A stretch of DNA of 35,319 bases, from positions 1 to 35,319 of the forward strand of contig DATJQJ010000050.1 in assembly GCA_035505975.1 (NCBI GenBank), read 5' to 3'. Origin of the DNA: CAIKOD01 sp035505975 (GTDB lineage: Archaea; Halobacteriota; Methanomicrobia; Methanomicrobiales; Methanospirillaceae). The notes under the pieces were generated by a model. The model saw only the letters and a program-made list of their open reading frames with translations. It was not told the origin of the DNA and searched no databases. The position numbers were made by a program, and so were the translations under genes. This document shows, in pieces, positions 1 through 8,910 of the stretch (its first letter is position 1; each line of letters begins with the position of its first letter).

Positions 1-3000
1 GATTAACAGCACCTGCCTGCAGTTGTTAAATCAGAACTTCACCAACGACCAGCAGTTTGGGAACCTTACCGGGTGGAAGCGTAACTCCTCCGGGATAGGC
101 CTATCAGGGTGGACAATAGTCCTGAACAACACGACGACCGGGTACTGGAAATCTGTCGTAACCAATGCGACCGGAGGCTTCAGTTTCAGCAATATTCCGT
201 TCGGCATCTATAACCTCGGTGAGGTTGGCCAGGTAGGCTGGACCCAGATCACGCCCAATTACTCGGTCACGCTGAGTACCGGCACACCGGTCCTGATCGA
301 CCAGAACTTCACCAACGACCAGCAGTTCGGGAACCTTACCGGGTACAAGAGGAACTCCTCAGGAACGGGGCTTTCCGGGTGGACAATAGTCCTGAATAAT
401 ACGACGACCGGCTACTGGAGCTCGGTTGTGACAAATAGCACCGGAGGCTTCAGTTTCAGCAATATTCCGTTCGGTATCTACAACCTCGGTGAGGTTGGGC
501 AGACTGGCTGGACGCAGATCACGCCCAATTACTCAGTTACCCTGAGTGCAGGAGTCCCGGTGCTGATCAACCAGAACTTCACCAACGACCAGCAGTTCGG
601 GAACCTGACCGGGTATAAACGCAATTCAAGCGGTACCGGGTTATCAGGGTGGACGATCGTCCTGAACAACACGTCGACGGGCTACTGGAACTCTGTCGTA
701 ACCAATGCGACGGGTGGCTTCAGTTTCAGTAATATTCCGTTCGGCATCTACAACCTCGGTGAGGTCGGGCAGACAGGGTGGACGCAGATCACAGCGAACT
801 ACTCAGTTACCCTGAGTGCAGGAGTCCCGGTGCTGATCAACCAGAACTTCACCAACGACCAGCAGTTCGGGAACCTGACCGGGTATAAACGCAATTCAAG
901 CGGTACCGGGTTATCAGGGTGGACAATAGTCCTGAATAATACGACGACCGGCTACTGGAGCTCGGTCATAACCAATGCGACGGGAGGCTTCAGTTTCAGC
1001 AATATTCCGTTCGGTATCTACAACCTCGGTGAAGTCGGCCAGGCTGGCTGGACGCAGATCACTCCCAATTATTCAGTTACCCTGAGTACAGGCATCCCGG
1101 TCCTGATCAACCAGAACTTCACCAACGACCAGCAGTTCGGGAACCTTACCGGGTACAAGAGGAACTCCTCAGGTACAGGACTTTCCGGCTGGACAATAAT
1201 CCTGAACAACACGTCGACGGGCTACTGGAGCTCGGTTGTAACCAATGCGACGGGAGGCTTCAGTTTCAGCAATATTCCGTTCGGTATCTACAACCTCGGT
1301 GAAGTCGGGCAGGCAGGCTGGACCCAGATCACACCCAACTACTCGGTCACGCTGAGTACAGGCATCCCAGTCCTGATCAACCAGAATTTCACCAATGACC
1401 AGCAGTTCGGGAACCTTACTGGATATAAACGCAATTCGAGCGGCACCGGGTTATCAGGGTGGACAATAGTCCTGAACAACACGTCGACGGGCTACTGGAG
1501 CTCGGTTGTGACAAATAGCACGGGTGGCTTCAGCTTCTCGAATATTCCGTTCGGTATTTATTACCTTGGTGAGGTAGGGCAGAGTGGCTGGACCCAGATC
1601 ACACCGAACTACTCGGTCACGCTGAGTACAGGCACACCGGTTCTGATCAACCAGAACTTCACCAATGACCAGCAGTTCGGGAACCTTACCGGGTACAAGA
1701 GGAACTCCTCGGGAACGGGGCTTTCCGGCTGGACAATAATCCTGAACAACACGACAACGGGCTACTGGAACTCGGTTGTAACCAATGCGACGGGAGGCTT
1801 CAGTTTTAGCAATATTCCGTTCGGTATCTATAACCTCGGTGAAGTCGGTCAGACAGGCTGGACCCAGATCACACCGAACTATTCAGTTACCCTGAGTACC
1901 GGCGTCCCGGTGTTAATCAATCAGAATTTCACCAACGACCAGCAGTTTGGGAACCTTACTGGATATAAACGCAATTCGAGCGGCACCGGGTTATCAGGGT
2001 GGACAATAGTCCTGAACAACACATCGACGGGATACTGGAACTCGGTTGTAACCAATGCGACGGGAGGCTTCAGTTTCAGCAATATTCCGTTTGGCATCTA
2101 CAACCTCGGTGAGGTCGGCCAGGTAGGCTGGACGCAGATCACACCGAACTACTCAGTTACCCTGAGTGCAGGAGTCCCGGTGCTGATCAACCAGAACTTC
2201 ACCAACGACCAGCAGTTTGGGAACATCAGCGGGTATAAGAACAACTCGATGACAGGTGCAGGTATCGGGAACTGGGTCATAACGCTTACGAACGTCACTA
2301 CCGGGACACCCGGATATACTAATACTACTGATTCGACCGGAGCGTATAGTTTCGCCAACCTCCCCCTGGGCACGTATTACCTGAACGAGACCCCGGTATA
2401 CGGATGGACGCAGAGTACCAGCACACCCAACCGGACGATCACGATCGATGGGTCTCACCTGACGTTCACCCTGCAGAACTTCACGAACACCCAGCAGTTC
2501 GGGGCAATCAGCGGGTATAAGAATAACTCGGCAACCGGGGCTGCCATTCCCGGCTGGACGATTGTTCTGAACAACACGACGACAGGGTATTGGAATTCCA
2601 CCGTAACCAATGGTACCGGGGCGTTCAGCTTCACCAATATTCCCTATGGTATTTACACTCTTGGGGAGGTTGGCCAGGCGGGCTGGGTTCAGAACAGCAG
2701 CACACCAAACCGGACGATAACGATTGACGGGGCTCACCAGACCCTCACATTGCAGAACTTCACGAATACCCAGCAGTTCGGGAACATAAGCGGTTACAAA
2801 AATAGCACGGTATCAAGTGCCGGTATTCCAGGCTGGCGGATTATGCTCACGAATGTGACCACAGGGATACCCACGTACAGCACCACGACAGATTCCAGCG
2901 GAGCGTTCAAGTTCACCAACCTGCCCTGGGGTATGTATTACCTGAACGAGACCATGCAGCCAGGCTGGACGCAGAGCAGCGGCACCCCTAACCGGACGAT

Positions 3001-3664
3001 AACGATTGACGGGACACACCTGACTTTCACTGTGCAGAACTTTTCAAACACGCAACAGTTGGGGGCCATCAGTGGGTACAAGAATAACTCGGTAACCGGG
3101 GCCGGTATTCCCAACTGGGTCATTACGCTGGCGAATAAGACCACCGGGGCACCTGCGTACAGCACCACGACTTCAGCCAGCGGAGCATTCAGTTTCAGCA
3201 ACCTGCCATGGGGAACGTACTGGTTGAATGAGACCATGCAGTCCGGATGGACCCAGAGCAGCGGTACGCCTAACCGGACGATAACGATTGACGGCACCCA
3301 CCTTACGTTCAACTTGCAGAACTTTACAAATAAACAGAACGACGTCAAATGGAGCGGCAGGGGTACTATCTGTACGTCGCAGGGTAACTATATCTTCCAG
3401 ATGCAGACGGTAAACGGCGTAACGACCGGAACAATAACATTCATCGATTTCAAAGGCGGCAAGACCATTTCAGGTATAGCAAATACGCTGGTTACCAGTT
3501 CCCCGAATACAGCGACATTCTCGGGAACCGCAACAGTAAACGGTGTACCGGGCTACACCTTCAGTGTGGACATTCAACGGAACCCGGCCTATCTGTTCAT
3601 CAGGATACCTGGTCAATCCTATTCATCAGGTGGGAATATATGTTCCGGAAATATCGATCCATAA
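1..3664 (+). CDS. Giant secreted repeat protein with SdrD/Cna-B-like domains (5' truncated)
   Basis: The reading frame is open from base 2 with no credible start, so the true start lies outside the window; the visible part is about 1,220 residues. It consists of eight near-identical 90-residue repeats, four divergent repeats of 93-94 residues, and a C-terminal domain of about 115 residues rich in Thr, Gly and aromatics. Each repeat has the look of a prealbumin-like or SdrD-B/Cna-B beta-sandwich (GWTIVLNN, then FSFSNIPFGIYNLGEVGQ.GW). Such domains form stalks in surface adhesins. There are about seven N-x-S/T sequons per repeat, suggesting heavy archaeal N-glycosylation of an exported protein. 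No C-terminal membrane anchor or sorting motif is visible, so attachment is unknown; the N-terminal signal peptide would lie upstream. Surface or sheath role is inferred; the repeat architecture is seen directly. Confidence 0.8.
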   Translation, partial: INSTCLQLLNQNFTNDQQFGNLTGWKRNSSGIGLSGWTIVLNNTTTGYWKSVVTNATGGFSFSNIPFGIYNLGEVGQVGWTQITPNYSVTLSTGTPVLIDQNFTNDQQFGNLTGYKRNSSGTGLSGWTIVLNNTTTGYWSSVVTNSTGGFSFSNIPFGIYNLGEVGQTGWTQITPNYSVTLSAGVPVLINQNFTNDQQFGNLTGYKRNSSGTGLSGWTIVLNNTSTGYWNSVVTNATGGFSFSNIPFGIYNLGEVGQTGWTQITANYSVTLSAGVPVLINQNFTNDQQFGNLTGYKRNSSGTGLSGWTIVLNNTTTGYWSSVITNATGGFSFSNIPFGIYNLGEVGQAGWTQITPNYSVTLSTGIPVLINQNFTNDQQFGNLTGYKRNSSGTGLSGWTIILNNTSTGYWSSVVTNATGGFSFSNIPFGIYNLGEVGQAGWTQITPNYSVTLSTGIPVLINQNFTNDQQFGNLTGYKRNSSGTGLSGWTIVLNNTSTGYWSSVVTNSTGGFSFSNIPFGIYYLGEVGQSGWTQITPNYSVTLSTGTPVLINQNFTNDQQFGNLTGYKRNSSGTGLSGWTIILNNTTTGYWNSVVTNATGGFSFSNIPFGIYNLGEVGQTGWTQITPNYSVTLSTGVPVLINQNFTNDQQFGNLTGYKRNSSGTGLSGWTIVLNNTSTGYWNSVVTNATGGFSFSNIPFGIYNLGEVGQVGWTQITPNYSVTLSAGVPVLINQNFTNDQQFGNISGYKNNSMTGAGIGNWVITLTNVTTGTPGYTNTTDSTGAYSFANLPLGTYYLNETPVYGWTQSTSTPNRTITIDGSHLTFTLQNFTNTQQFGAISGYKNNSATGAAIPGWTIVLNNTTTGYWNSTVTNGTGAFSFTNIPYGIYTLGEVGQAGWVQNSSTPNRTITIDGAHQTLTLQNFTNTQQFGNISGYKNSTVSSAGIPGWRIMLTNVTTGIPTYSTTTDSSGAFKFTNLPWGMYYLNETMQPGWTQSSGTPNRTITIDGTHLTFTVQNFSNTQQLGAISGYKNNSVTGAGIPNWVITLANKTTGAPAYSTTTSASGAFSFSNLPWGTYWLNETMQSGWTQSSGTPNRTITIDGTHLTFNLQNFTNKQNDVKWSGRGTICTSQGNYIFQMQTVNGVTTGTITFIDFKGGKTISGIANTLVTSSPNTATFSGTATVNGVPGYTFSVDIQRNPAYLFIRIPGQSYSSGGNICSGNIDP
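32..2191 (+). repeat. Eight tandem 270-bp coding repeats
   Basis: The motif cagaa[c/t]ttcaccaa[c/t]gacc recurs at 32, 302, 572, 842, 1112, 1382, 1652, 1922 and 2192, exactly 270 bp apart each time, giving eight 90-residue units without any indel. Two synonymous versions of the segment encoding RNSSGTGLSG alternate among units: one with aactcctc-type serine codons (units 1, 2, 5, 7) and one with aattcaagc/aattcgagc (units 3, 4, 6, 8). This implies shuffling between two older repeat lineages. Confidence 0.97.
2192..3316 (+). repeat. Four degenerate repeats of the same domain (282, 279, 282, 282 bp)
   Basis: Domain boundaries (the cagaacttt/c motif) lie at 2192, 2474, 2753, 3035 and 3317. These units end in a S.TPNRTITIDG segment instead of the ITPNYSVTLS of the upstream units. 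The second one (2474-2752) is a hybrid: its middle (GWTIVLNNTTTGYWNS, LGEVGQAGW) resembles the 90-residue units while its end matches the degenerate class. Confidence 0.9.
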
Positions 3665-3678
3665 TCCGGAAACCCACC

Positions 3679-3687
3679 TTCTTTTTT
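3679..3687 (+). terminator. T-rich terminator after the repeat protein
   Basis: A ttctttttt run begins 15 bases after the stop codon (3662-3664). Archaeal RNA polymerase terminates at such T tracts without needing a hairpin. No other feature is visible between here and the tRNA. Confidence 0.5.
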
Positions 3688-3836
3688 CGATCGGATTACA
3701 CTTTCACATCTTAACAATTTGAAGGCAAGAAAGGTTCAAGGCTGAAACAAAGGTGAAATCTTCAAGATCGGTGCTTTAAACGATTAATTTCGCTAGCATA
3801 TTGATAAATCGGAGGAATTGAGCCATGAGTGAAGAG

Positions 3837-3911
<75 letters not shown>

Positions 3912-3996
3912 AAAGGTAAAGTTGCTTTTACTAGTTTCTATTACTCGTAAAAATAGATTTTGGAAAGGACCTCATCCGGAACCCATGCACGAGCGA

Positions 3997-4863
3997 TTAG
4001 TATATGGGTGTTCCCTCATTCTCGGTAATTGTTTTAAATGCGGCGATCAGCTGCCGGGTAATGGGTCCGGGCTTTCCGCTGCCTATGCTCCGGCCGTCGA
4101 TGGTCGTGATCGGGGCAACCTCCGCGGCAGTTCCGGTGACAAATACTTCGTCGGCCGAATATATGTCGAAATAACCAAGGTTTTTCTCTTCAAGGGTGAT
4201 CCCATGGGAAGCGGCGATCTCGAGTACGACTGCCCGGGTGACACCGCGGAGATTGTTCAGCGTCGGAGGCGTGATGATGATGCCGTTCTTCACGACAAAA
4301 ATATTGTCTCCCGAACCCTCGGAAATGTACCCGTTCGTGTCGAAGATGATCGCCTCGTCCCCGCCCTTATAATTCGCCTCGATCTTCGCGAGGATATTAT
4401 TCAGGTAATTCAGGCTTTTCACATTCGGTGGCAGAGCGCATGCCGGGTTTCTCCGGACCGAAACCGAGACGGCCTTCAGGCCTTTTTCATAAAGGTCCCC
4501 GTACATCGCTCCCCACTCGATGGCGATGCAGATCACCGAGGCTTTCTCGCATTTTCTGGGGTCCAGACCGAGGTCTCCCACGCCACGCGTTACGATAGGA
4601 CGAATATAGCCATCTTTCAAGTCGTTCCTCTTCATGGTCTCGATAATGATCTTTGCCATCTCAACTTTTGAGACCGGGACCGTGAGGTCGATTGTCTTCG
4701 CCGAATCGAAGAGCCGGTCGATATGCTCGTCCAGCCTGAATACCCTTCCGTTATATGCCCTGATCCCCTCGAAAACCCCGTCCCCGTAGAGGAGTCCATG
4801 GTCGAAAACAGAAACCTTTGCCTGCTCCCTTGGCAAAAATTGCCCATCGATATAGATCATCAT
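3997..4863 (-). CDS. ilvE: Branched-chain amino acid aminotransferase
   Basis: Cytosolic PLP enzyme that transfers the amino group between glutamate and the 2-oxo acids of Leu, Ile and Val. At 288 residues it has the usual length of class IV aminotransferases. It opens with IYIDGQFLPREQAKVSVFDHGLLYGDGVFEGIRAY, the family hallmark being FDHGLLYGDGVFEGIR around residues 20-35. The PLP lysine is in NVKSLNYL (about Lys149), followed by YISEGSGDNIF and GTAAEVAPI, which bind the cofactor phosphate. It starts ATG ATG; either Met could be used. No Shine-Dalgarno is visible, and a TATA box lies about 26-34 bases upstream, so the mRNA is probably leaderless or nearly so. It works in the same pathway as leuCDB further along the window, but is a separate transcription unit. 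Confidence 0.95.
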   Translation of the reverse strand: MMIYIDGQFLPREQAKVSVFDHGLLYGDGVFEGIRAYNGRVFRLDEHIDRLFDSAKTIDLTVPVSKVEMAKIIIETMKRNDLKDGYIRPIVTRGVGDLGLDPRKCEKASVICIAIEWGAMYGDLYEKGLKAVSVSVRRNPACALPPNVKSLNYLNNILAKIEANYKGGDEAIIFDTNGYISEGSGDNIFVVKNGIIITPPTLNNLRGVTRAVVLEIAASHGITLEEKNLGYFDIYSADEVFVTGTAAEVAPITTIDGRSIGSGKPGPITRQLIAAFKTITENEGTPIY

Positions 4864-4888
4864 ACAGGTAGACGTTTCAGCGTCCTCG

Positions 4889-4897
4889 TATATTTTA
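4889..4897 (-). promoter_or_regulatory. TATA box of ilvE
   Basis: On the minus strand the sequence reads TAAAATATA, centred about 30 bases before the first ATG at 4863. The expected transcription start, about 25 bases downstream, falls almost on the start codon. Context and match support an archaeal promoter; the exact start is inferred. Confidence 0.55.
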
Positions 4898-5252
4898 CCA
4901 TCTTAATTGACTGGAGATATTTTTTGTAACATCAATGCAATGCACTGCCTGGAAATCCATGGTCTGAAAACCATTTTTGCTGACTGAAAGGCTTGGATTA
5001 ACTAGTTACCGCTGGAACGGGCGGGCCGACAGCACAGGATAAATATCGGTAATAAATCGGCGGCTCCGAGTTCCCGGTTATTATTTTATCGGTTGGTTCT
5101 TAGCCGTGATAATTCGAAACCTCCGATCCATAGAGCCATAACACCTATTCACCGGTAGTTATAAGGATCGCTCCCAGGGTCTGCTTTGGACCGTAAATAT
5201 TTCTCATGAATAAAAAATTCGGCATTTCCGATGAAGTCCTGCCAGGATATAG
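4898..5252. other. Intergenic region without a gene
   Basis: About 355 bp between ilvE and the end of cfbB. No ORF with coding character was seen. It holds a short hairpin, ATGGT at 4959-4963 with ACCAT at 4970-4974 followed by five Ts, but no plus-strand gene precedes it, and several AT-rich stretches. The cfbA-E-D-B transcript ends in this region. Confidence 0.5.
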
Positions 5253-6629
5253 CTAATGATCGCTCCGGCAGGCATCGACAAAATGATGGAACATGCCGAC
5301 CGAGGAGACGGGGTGCAGGTGCGTGTAACTCCCGAGAGTCCGGTCAATGAGGGCGCCGTCGAGATTTCCCTTGATCCCGGTGCCCCTCGAAAGGCTGAAC
5401 GCGTACCGGGTATTCCGATCGAGGAGCACCTCTGAATAATGAAACTCATGACCCCTGAATGTCGAAGCCCCGAAAGGCGATTGAGGGCTGCTTACCCCTT
5501 CGACATAGCTTACGATCCTCCCCCCGGGCATCATGGTTTTTCCTGCGAAGACCCCGGCCATTGTGTACTCCCTCTCTGATGGATGTCCATCCCACCCTTC
5601 CTTAAGCACAATGGTATCGGTAAGGTACATGAGTCCCCCGCACTCTGCATATACCGGGATATTGTTTCTCGATTCTTCAAGGATGCCTTCCCTGACACGG
5701 GCATTCGATTCAAGTTCCCTGAGGAACATTTCCGGGTAACCGCCTCCGATGATATAGCCCTCTGCTTTTGGAAACGTATCGTGAACCGGGCTGAACTTTA
5801 CAACCCGTGCACCAAGCGCCGGGAGGATATCGAAAAGGTCGGAATAATAGAAATTGAATGCCTCGTCATACGCCACGGCTATCGTCACGTCCGGGTCTGC
5901 TTTTCGCAGGAAAAGGGGGACCTTTCCCTTTTCCACGGAAATCTCACCTGCAGCCGCCACCAGCCTGTCCAGGGAAACATGCTTGTCGATCAAGCCGGTG
6001 ACGGCGTGGATCCTCCGTTCGAACTCCCCGCTTCCCTGACGCTCAACGAATGGAACGAGGCCGAGGTGGCGCATGGTCAGTTCCATGGCTTCCAACCGCG
6101 GTACGGCACCAAGAACAGGGATTTTGCAGTAGTGTTCTATGGCCGCGGTCGCTTTTTCCGCGTGTTTCGAGCCCATGACATTGTTCAGGATCACACCCTC
6201 GATCCTGATGTCGGGGGCAAATACCTGGAAACCCCTGACGATTGCTGCAGCACTACGGGTGATGCTCCGGGCGCTGATAACCAGGACGACGGGTATATCG
6301 AGCGCCCGGGCAACAGAGGCCGTGCTGCCCGAATCGTTCAGGGCCTCAGCCCCTTCGAAAAGGCCCCTGACGCCTTCTAAAAGAGCAAAATCGGCACCTT
6401 CGCACCCATGGGCGAATACCTGGCGCAGCTCTTCAGTCGACATCACGAAACTGTCCAGGTTCCTGCAGGGCCTTCCGGTTACCCCGGTCAGGTACGAGGG
6501 ATCGATGTAGTCCATTCCCGTCTTGAATGTCTGGACGGTAAATTTTTTCGAGAGGAGCGATGCGATGGCGAGGGTGATGCTCGTCTTCCCGCATCCCGAC
6601 CTGTCGCCCCCGATCAACAGTGCCTTCAT
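5253..6629 (-). CDS. cfbB: Ni-sirohydrochlorin a,c-diamide synthase
   Basis: Converts Ni-sirohydrochlorin to its a,c-diamide using ATP and glutamine, the second committed step of coenzyme F430 synthesis. The 458-residue protein has the CobB/CbiA layout: an N-terminal P-loop (GGDRSGCGKTS, residues 7-17) and a C-terminal class I glutamine amidotransferase domain with nucleophile Cys in VYAECGGLMYL (about Cys330), plus GHEFHYSEV and the late histidines in THLHPVSS. Its ATG overlaps the stop of cfbD (ATGA), so translation is probably coupled. The neighbours cfbA, cfbE and cfbD assign it to nickel F430 rather than to cobalamin. Last gene of the four-gene operon. Confidence 0.93.
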   Translation of the reverse strand: MKALLIGGDRSGCGKTSITLAIASLLSKKFTVQTFKTGMDYIDPSYLTGVTGRPCRNLDSFVMSTEELRQVFAHGCEGADFALLEGVRGLFEGAEALNDSGSTASVARALDIPVVLVISARSITRSAAAIVRGFQVFAPDIRIEGVILNNVMGSKHAEKATAAIEHYCKIPVLGAVPRLEAMELTMRHLGLVPFVERQGSGEFERRIHAVTGLIDKHVSLDRLVAAAGEISVEKGKVPLFLRKADPDVTIAVAYDEAFNFYYSDLFDILPALGARVVKFSPVHDTFPKAEGYIIGGGYPEMFLRELESNARVREGILEESRNNIPVYAECGGLMYLTDTIVLKEGWDGHPSEREYTMAGVFAGKTMMPGGRIVSYVEGVSSPQSPFGASTFRGHEFHYSEVLLDRNTRYAFSLSRGTGIKGNLDGALIDRTLGSYTHLHPVSSVGMFHHFVDACRSDH

Positions 6630-7690
6630 GCGAGACTCCTCAGGACCGCCCCGAACTCGCTCTCAACGACATGACGGACACCGAGAGTCTTCGGATGGAG
6701 GTCAATCTCCACGACAACGAACTGATGCCCTGCCTCCTTGAGGGGGGCGACCTGTCTCGGCCCGTTGGTAACTGAGTAACAGCGGATCCCTTCGGTATAT
6801 TCAGGAGGTACTGCATGGGGTACACCGACAATAAACGCAAAATCGGGGTTTGTTTCCTTAATTTTTTCACCGATCTGCTCCCCGATCGCACCATATTCAT
6901 CAAGGGCTCCTACAAGTCCGAGAGGTACGCCGGCATCACAGCACGCAGCCTTAATCCGGGTGGCGTCTCTCCTGACCTTGGGCAGCCCCCTCTCCTCGAG
7001 GTTAGCACAATAGGTGATGTCGGCACCGGGGCATACATCGTGGAGCGCGATCAGTTCATCGGCAAACATGTATGCAGTCTCTTTTTTTGCATTCATGATG
7101 GCGATACCCCGGTGACCCTGCTCCACCTCACGCAGGAGTGACTCTGCAACTTTGTGTTTCAAATCGCCTCTTGAAGGTTCGATATAAGCGTGGCTCGCCG
7201 CACCCCTGATCCTTTCCACTTCGTTGGCTCTTGCCAGGAGGAATTTCTGGCGTTCCAGCTCTTCCTCACTTATCCACCCTGCATCTGCCGCCGGGATCAG
7301 CGTGGCGATAACCCCGTCGATATTTTCCGGGAACCCGGCATGGATATCGACCGGGATGACCGGTGTCGTGATTCCTGACTGGTCGATGGCCGAAGCGAGG
7401 TCCTCTCCGATGATCATCGAGACGCAGGTGCCAATGACCGCCATCCGTTCCGGGGAAAATTCTTCCTCGGCATAACGGAGCGCTGCCACAAGTGGTTCCT
7501 GCCCTCCGAAAATGAATTCGTTATCGGCAAGGGATGTCGTCAGCACCCTCATCCCATCTTCCTCGAGAAGTCTTGCGTGCTTGAATGAACATCCTGAAGG
7601 TCCGTGGAGTACCGAGACCCCCACCTCTAGGTCTCTCGCCGTATATAGTGCTGCGACAATCGAACTTGGTCTCGGTTGCATGTATTTCAT
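6626..7690 (-). CDS. cfbD: Ni-sirohydrochlorin a,c-diamide reductive cyclase, NifD-like subunit
   Basis: With the NifH-like CfbC it performs the six-electron reduction and lactam ring closure that turns Ni-sirohydrochlorin a,c-diamide into 15,17(3)-seco-F430-17(3)-acid. The protein has 354 residues, shorter than NifD, as expected for this homodimeric class. Two cysteines fit Fe-S ligands: Cys34 in HGPSGCSFKH and Cys89 in VIGTCVSMIIGED. FGGQEPL and the C-terminal HVVESEFGAVL complete a nitrogenase component-1 fold. It lies four bases after cfbE and overlaps cfbB. Its partner Fe protein gene cfbC is not in this operon; the only NifH-like gene in the window is at 19164. Confidence 0.92.
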   Translation of the reverse strand: MKYMQPRPSSIVAALYTARDLEVGVSVLHGPSGCSFKHARLLEEDGMRVLTTSLADNEFIFGGQEPLVAALRYAEEEFSPERMAVIGTCVSMIIGEDLASAIDQSGITTPVIPVDIHAGFPENIDGVIATLIPAADAGWISEEELERQKFLLARANEVERIRGAASHAYIEPSRGDLKHKVAESLLREVEQGHRGIAIMNAKKETAYMFADELIALHDVCPGADITYCANLEERGLPKVRRDATRIKAACCDAGVPLGLVGALDEYGAIGEQIGEKIKETNPDFAFIVGVPHAVPPEYTEGIRCYSVTNGPRQVAPLKEAGHQFVVVEIDLHPKTLGVRHVVESEFGAVLRSLA

Positions 7691-7694
7691 CGGA

Positions 7695-8903
7695 TCATCT
7701 CCACGATTTCACGGCCAGGACTACAGGTAGTCCATCGTTTCTTTCCATTGCTGCTCTCCTCGCATCTTCAAACACCGGTACATGCACAACCTCGCATCCC
7801 TGACCTTCATTGACAGAAGACCGGACCGCATCATACTCTCCCCGCGTCCCGACAAGATAGACGATTGAAGGACGGGAGTCATTGATAACACCTGCGATCT
7901 CAGCAGGCGGGAACCCTTCGCAAACGGCACGCGATTCCTGTCCGATGACGAGGATGAATCCTTTTCCTCCTGAGAGGACTTTCGCGTAGTCGGCAGCATC
8001 TTCTGTGGTCTTCGCAACGGTTCCGGAATTCGCATTATCAACAACGAGGTGCCCGTTTTCCCGGCTTACTGCCATCCGTCCCGGAATCGCCGGGAACGTG
8101 GAGAGCGGTTCAGGTGATATCCCAAGCATGCAGCCCGTGGCAGCGGCTGTCATAAGCGGACCGGCATATGCCGGAAGTCCAAGCAGGGTATTTTCGAATG
8201 ACCCTGAAATACCATTGAGGTGGAAATAACACCGGGACCCTTCGATCCTGACATGATCCTCTACGTGGACGATCTGCGGGTGGTCTGCGTGAACGCCTGG
8301 AGCCGCAATGAGGAGTGGCGAATGTGCCATCGAGCTTAATTTAAGTGCCAGGGCGGATTTTTTTCCGCCGGCACAGGGATAATCCTCTGAAGACGTCAAT
8401 ACGGCGATATCTCCTGCCCCGGTCACTCCAAGGGAAACCTCGGCAACGAGCCAGCCCTCCCTGGCTCCCGGATACTCCGCAACGGCGATCAGCGATGCCG
8501 GGGTGATGCTTTTTTTCCAGAGGATTTTCCGGTCCGGGTATCGGAACGTCCCACATGACGTATGGAGAATCCCCGGACTGGTAAAAAGGTGAGCGATTGC
8601 AAAAGCGGTCGTCGTCTTTCCTCGTGCTCCGGTAATTTCAATCATCGGGGTCGGGCGTGATGAACCGATGATCCAACCAGTTGCTTCGTGGTGGGTGATG
8701 AGGGGCAGGTCCTTTACGAGGCGAAAGATCGTATTATCAGGATCGAGGTGCACAGGGGCCACCACCTGGTCATAATGGAGGTCGGGACCGGGATCCAAGG
8801 ATCCCCGATATACGTCCACTGCATCGGCCTTGTACCCGAATGACGAAAGTGCCCGGGCTATATCGAGACCCCCATGTATAGTATCGAGGACGATGAGGTC
8901 CAT
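7695..8903 (-). CDS. cfbE: Coenzyme F430 synthetase (Mur-ligase-like)
   Basis: Catalyses the last F430 step, ATP-dependent closure of the carbocyclic F ring from seco-F430. It is a MurF/MurC-like ligase: P-loop ITGARGKTTTA (residues about 90-100), a mid-domain EVSLGVTGAGDIAVLTS, and a C-terminal domain with VVDNANSGTVAKTTEDA. I place the start at the ATG at 8903 (402 aa), since the extra 29 residues available upstream (SGRTRYLPISWRK...) overlap cfbA and look non-coding. With this start, seven bases separate it from cfbA. Second gene of the operon. Confidence 0.9.
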   Translation of the reverse strand: MDLIVLDTIHGGLDIARALSSFGYKADAVDVYRGSLDPGPDLHYDQVVAPVHLDPDNTIFRLVKDLPLITHHEATGWIIGSSRPTPMIEITGARGKTTTAFAIAHLFTSPGILHTSCGTFRYPDRKILWKKSITPASLIAVAEYPGAREGWLVAEVSLGVTGAGDIAVLTSSEDYPCAGGKKSALALKLSSMAHSPLLIAAPGVHADHPQIVHVEDHVRIEGSRCYFHLNGISGSFENTLLGLPAYAGPLMTAAATGCMLGISPEPLSTFPAIPGRMAVSRENGHLVVDNANSGTVAKTTEDAADYAKVLSGGKGFILVIGQESRAVCEGFPPAEIAGVINDSRPSIVYLVGTRGEYDAVRSSVNEGQGCEVVHVPVFEDARRAAMERNDGLPVVLAVKSWR

Positions 8904-8910
8904 ACAGGAG

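Noticed and set aside
32..2191. A CRISPR array, suggested by regular spacing
   Set aside because: The repeats are 270 bp, coding, in one open frame, and without unique spacers.
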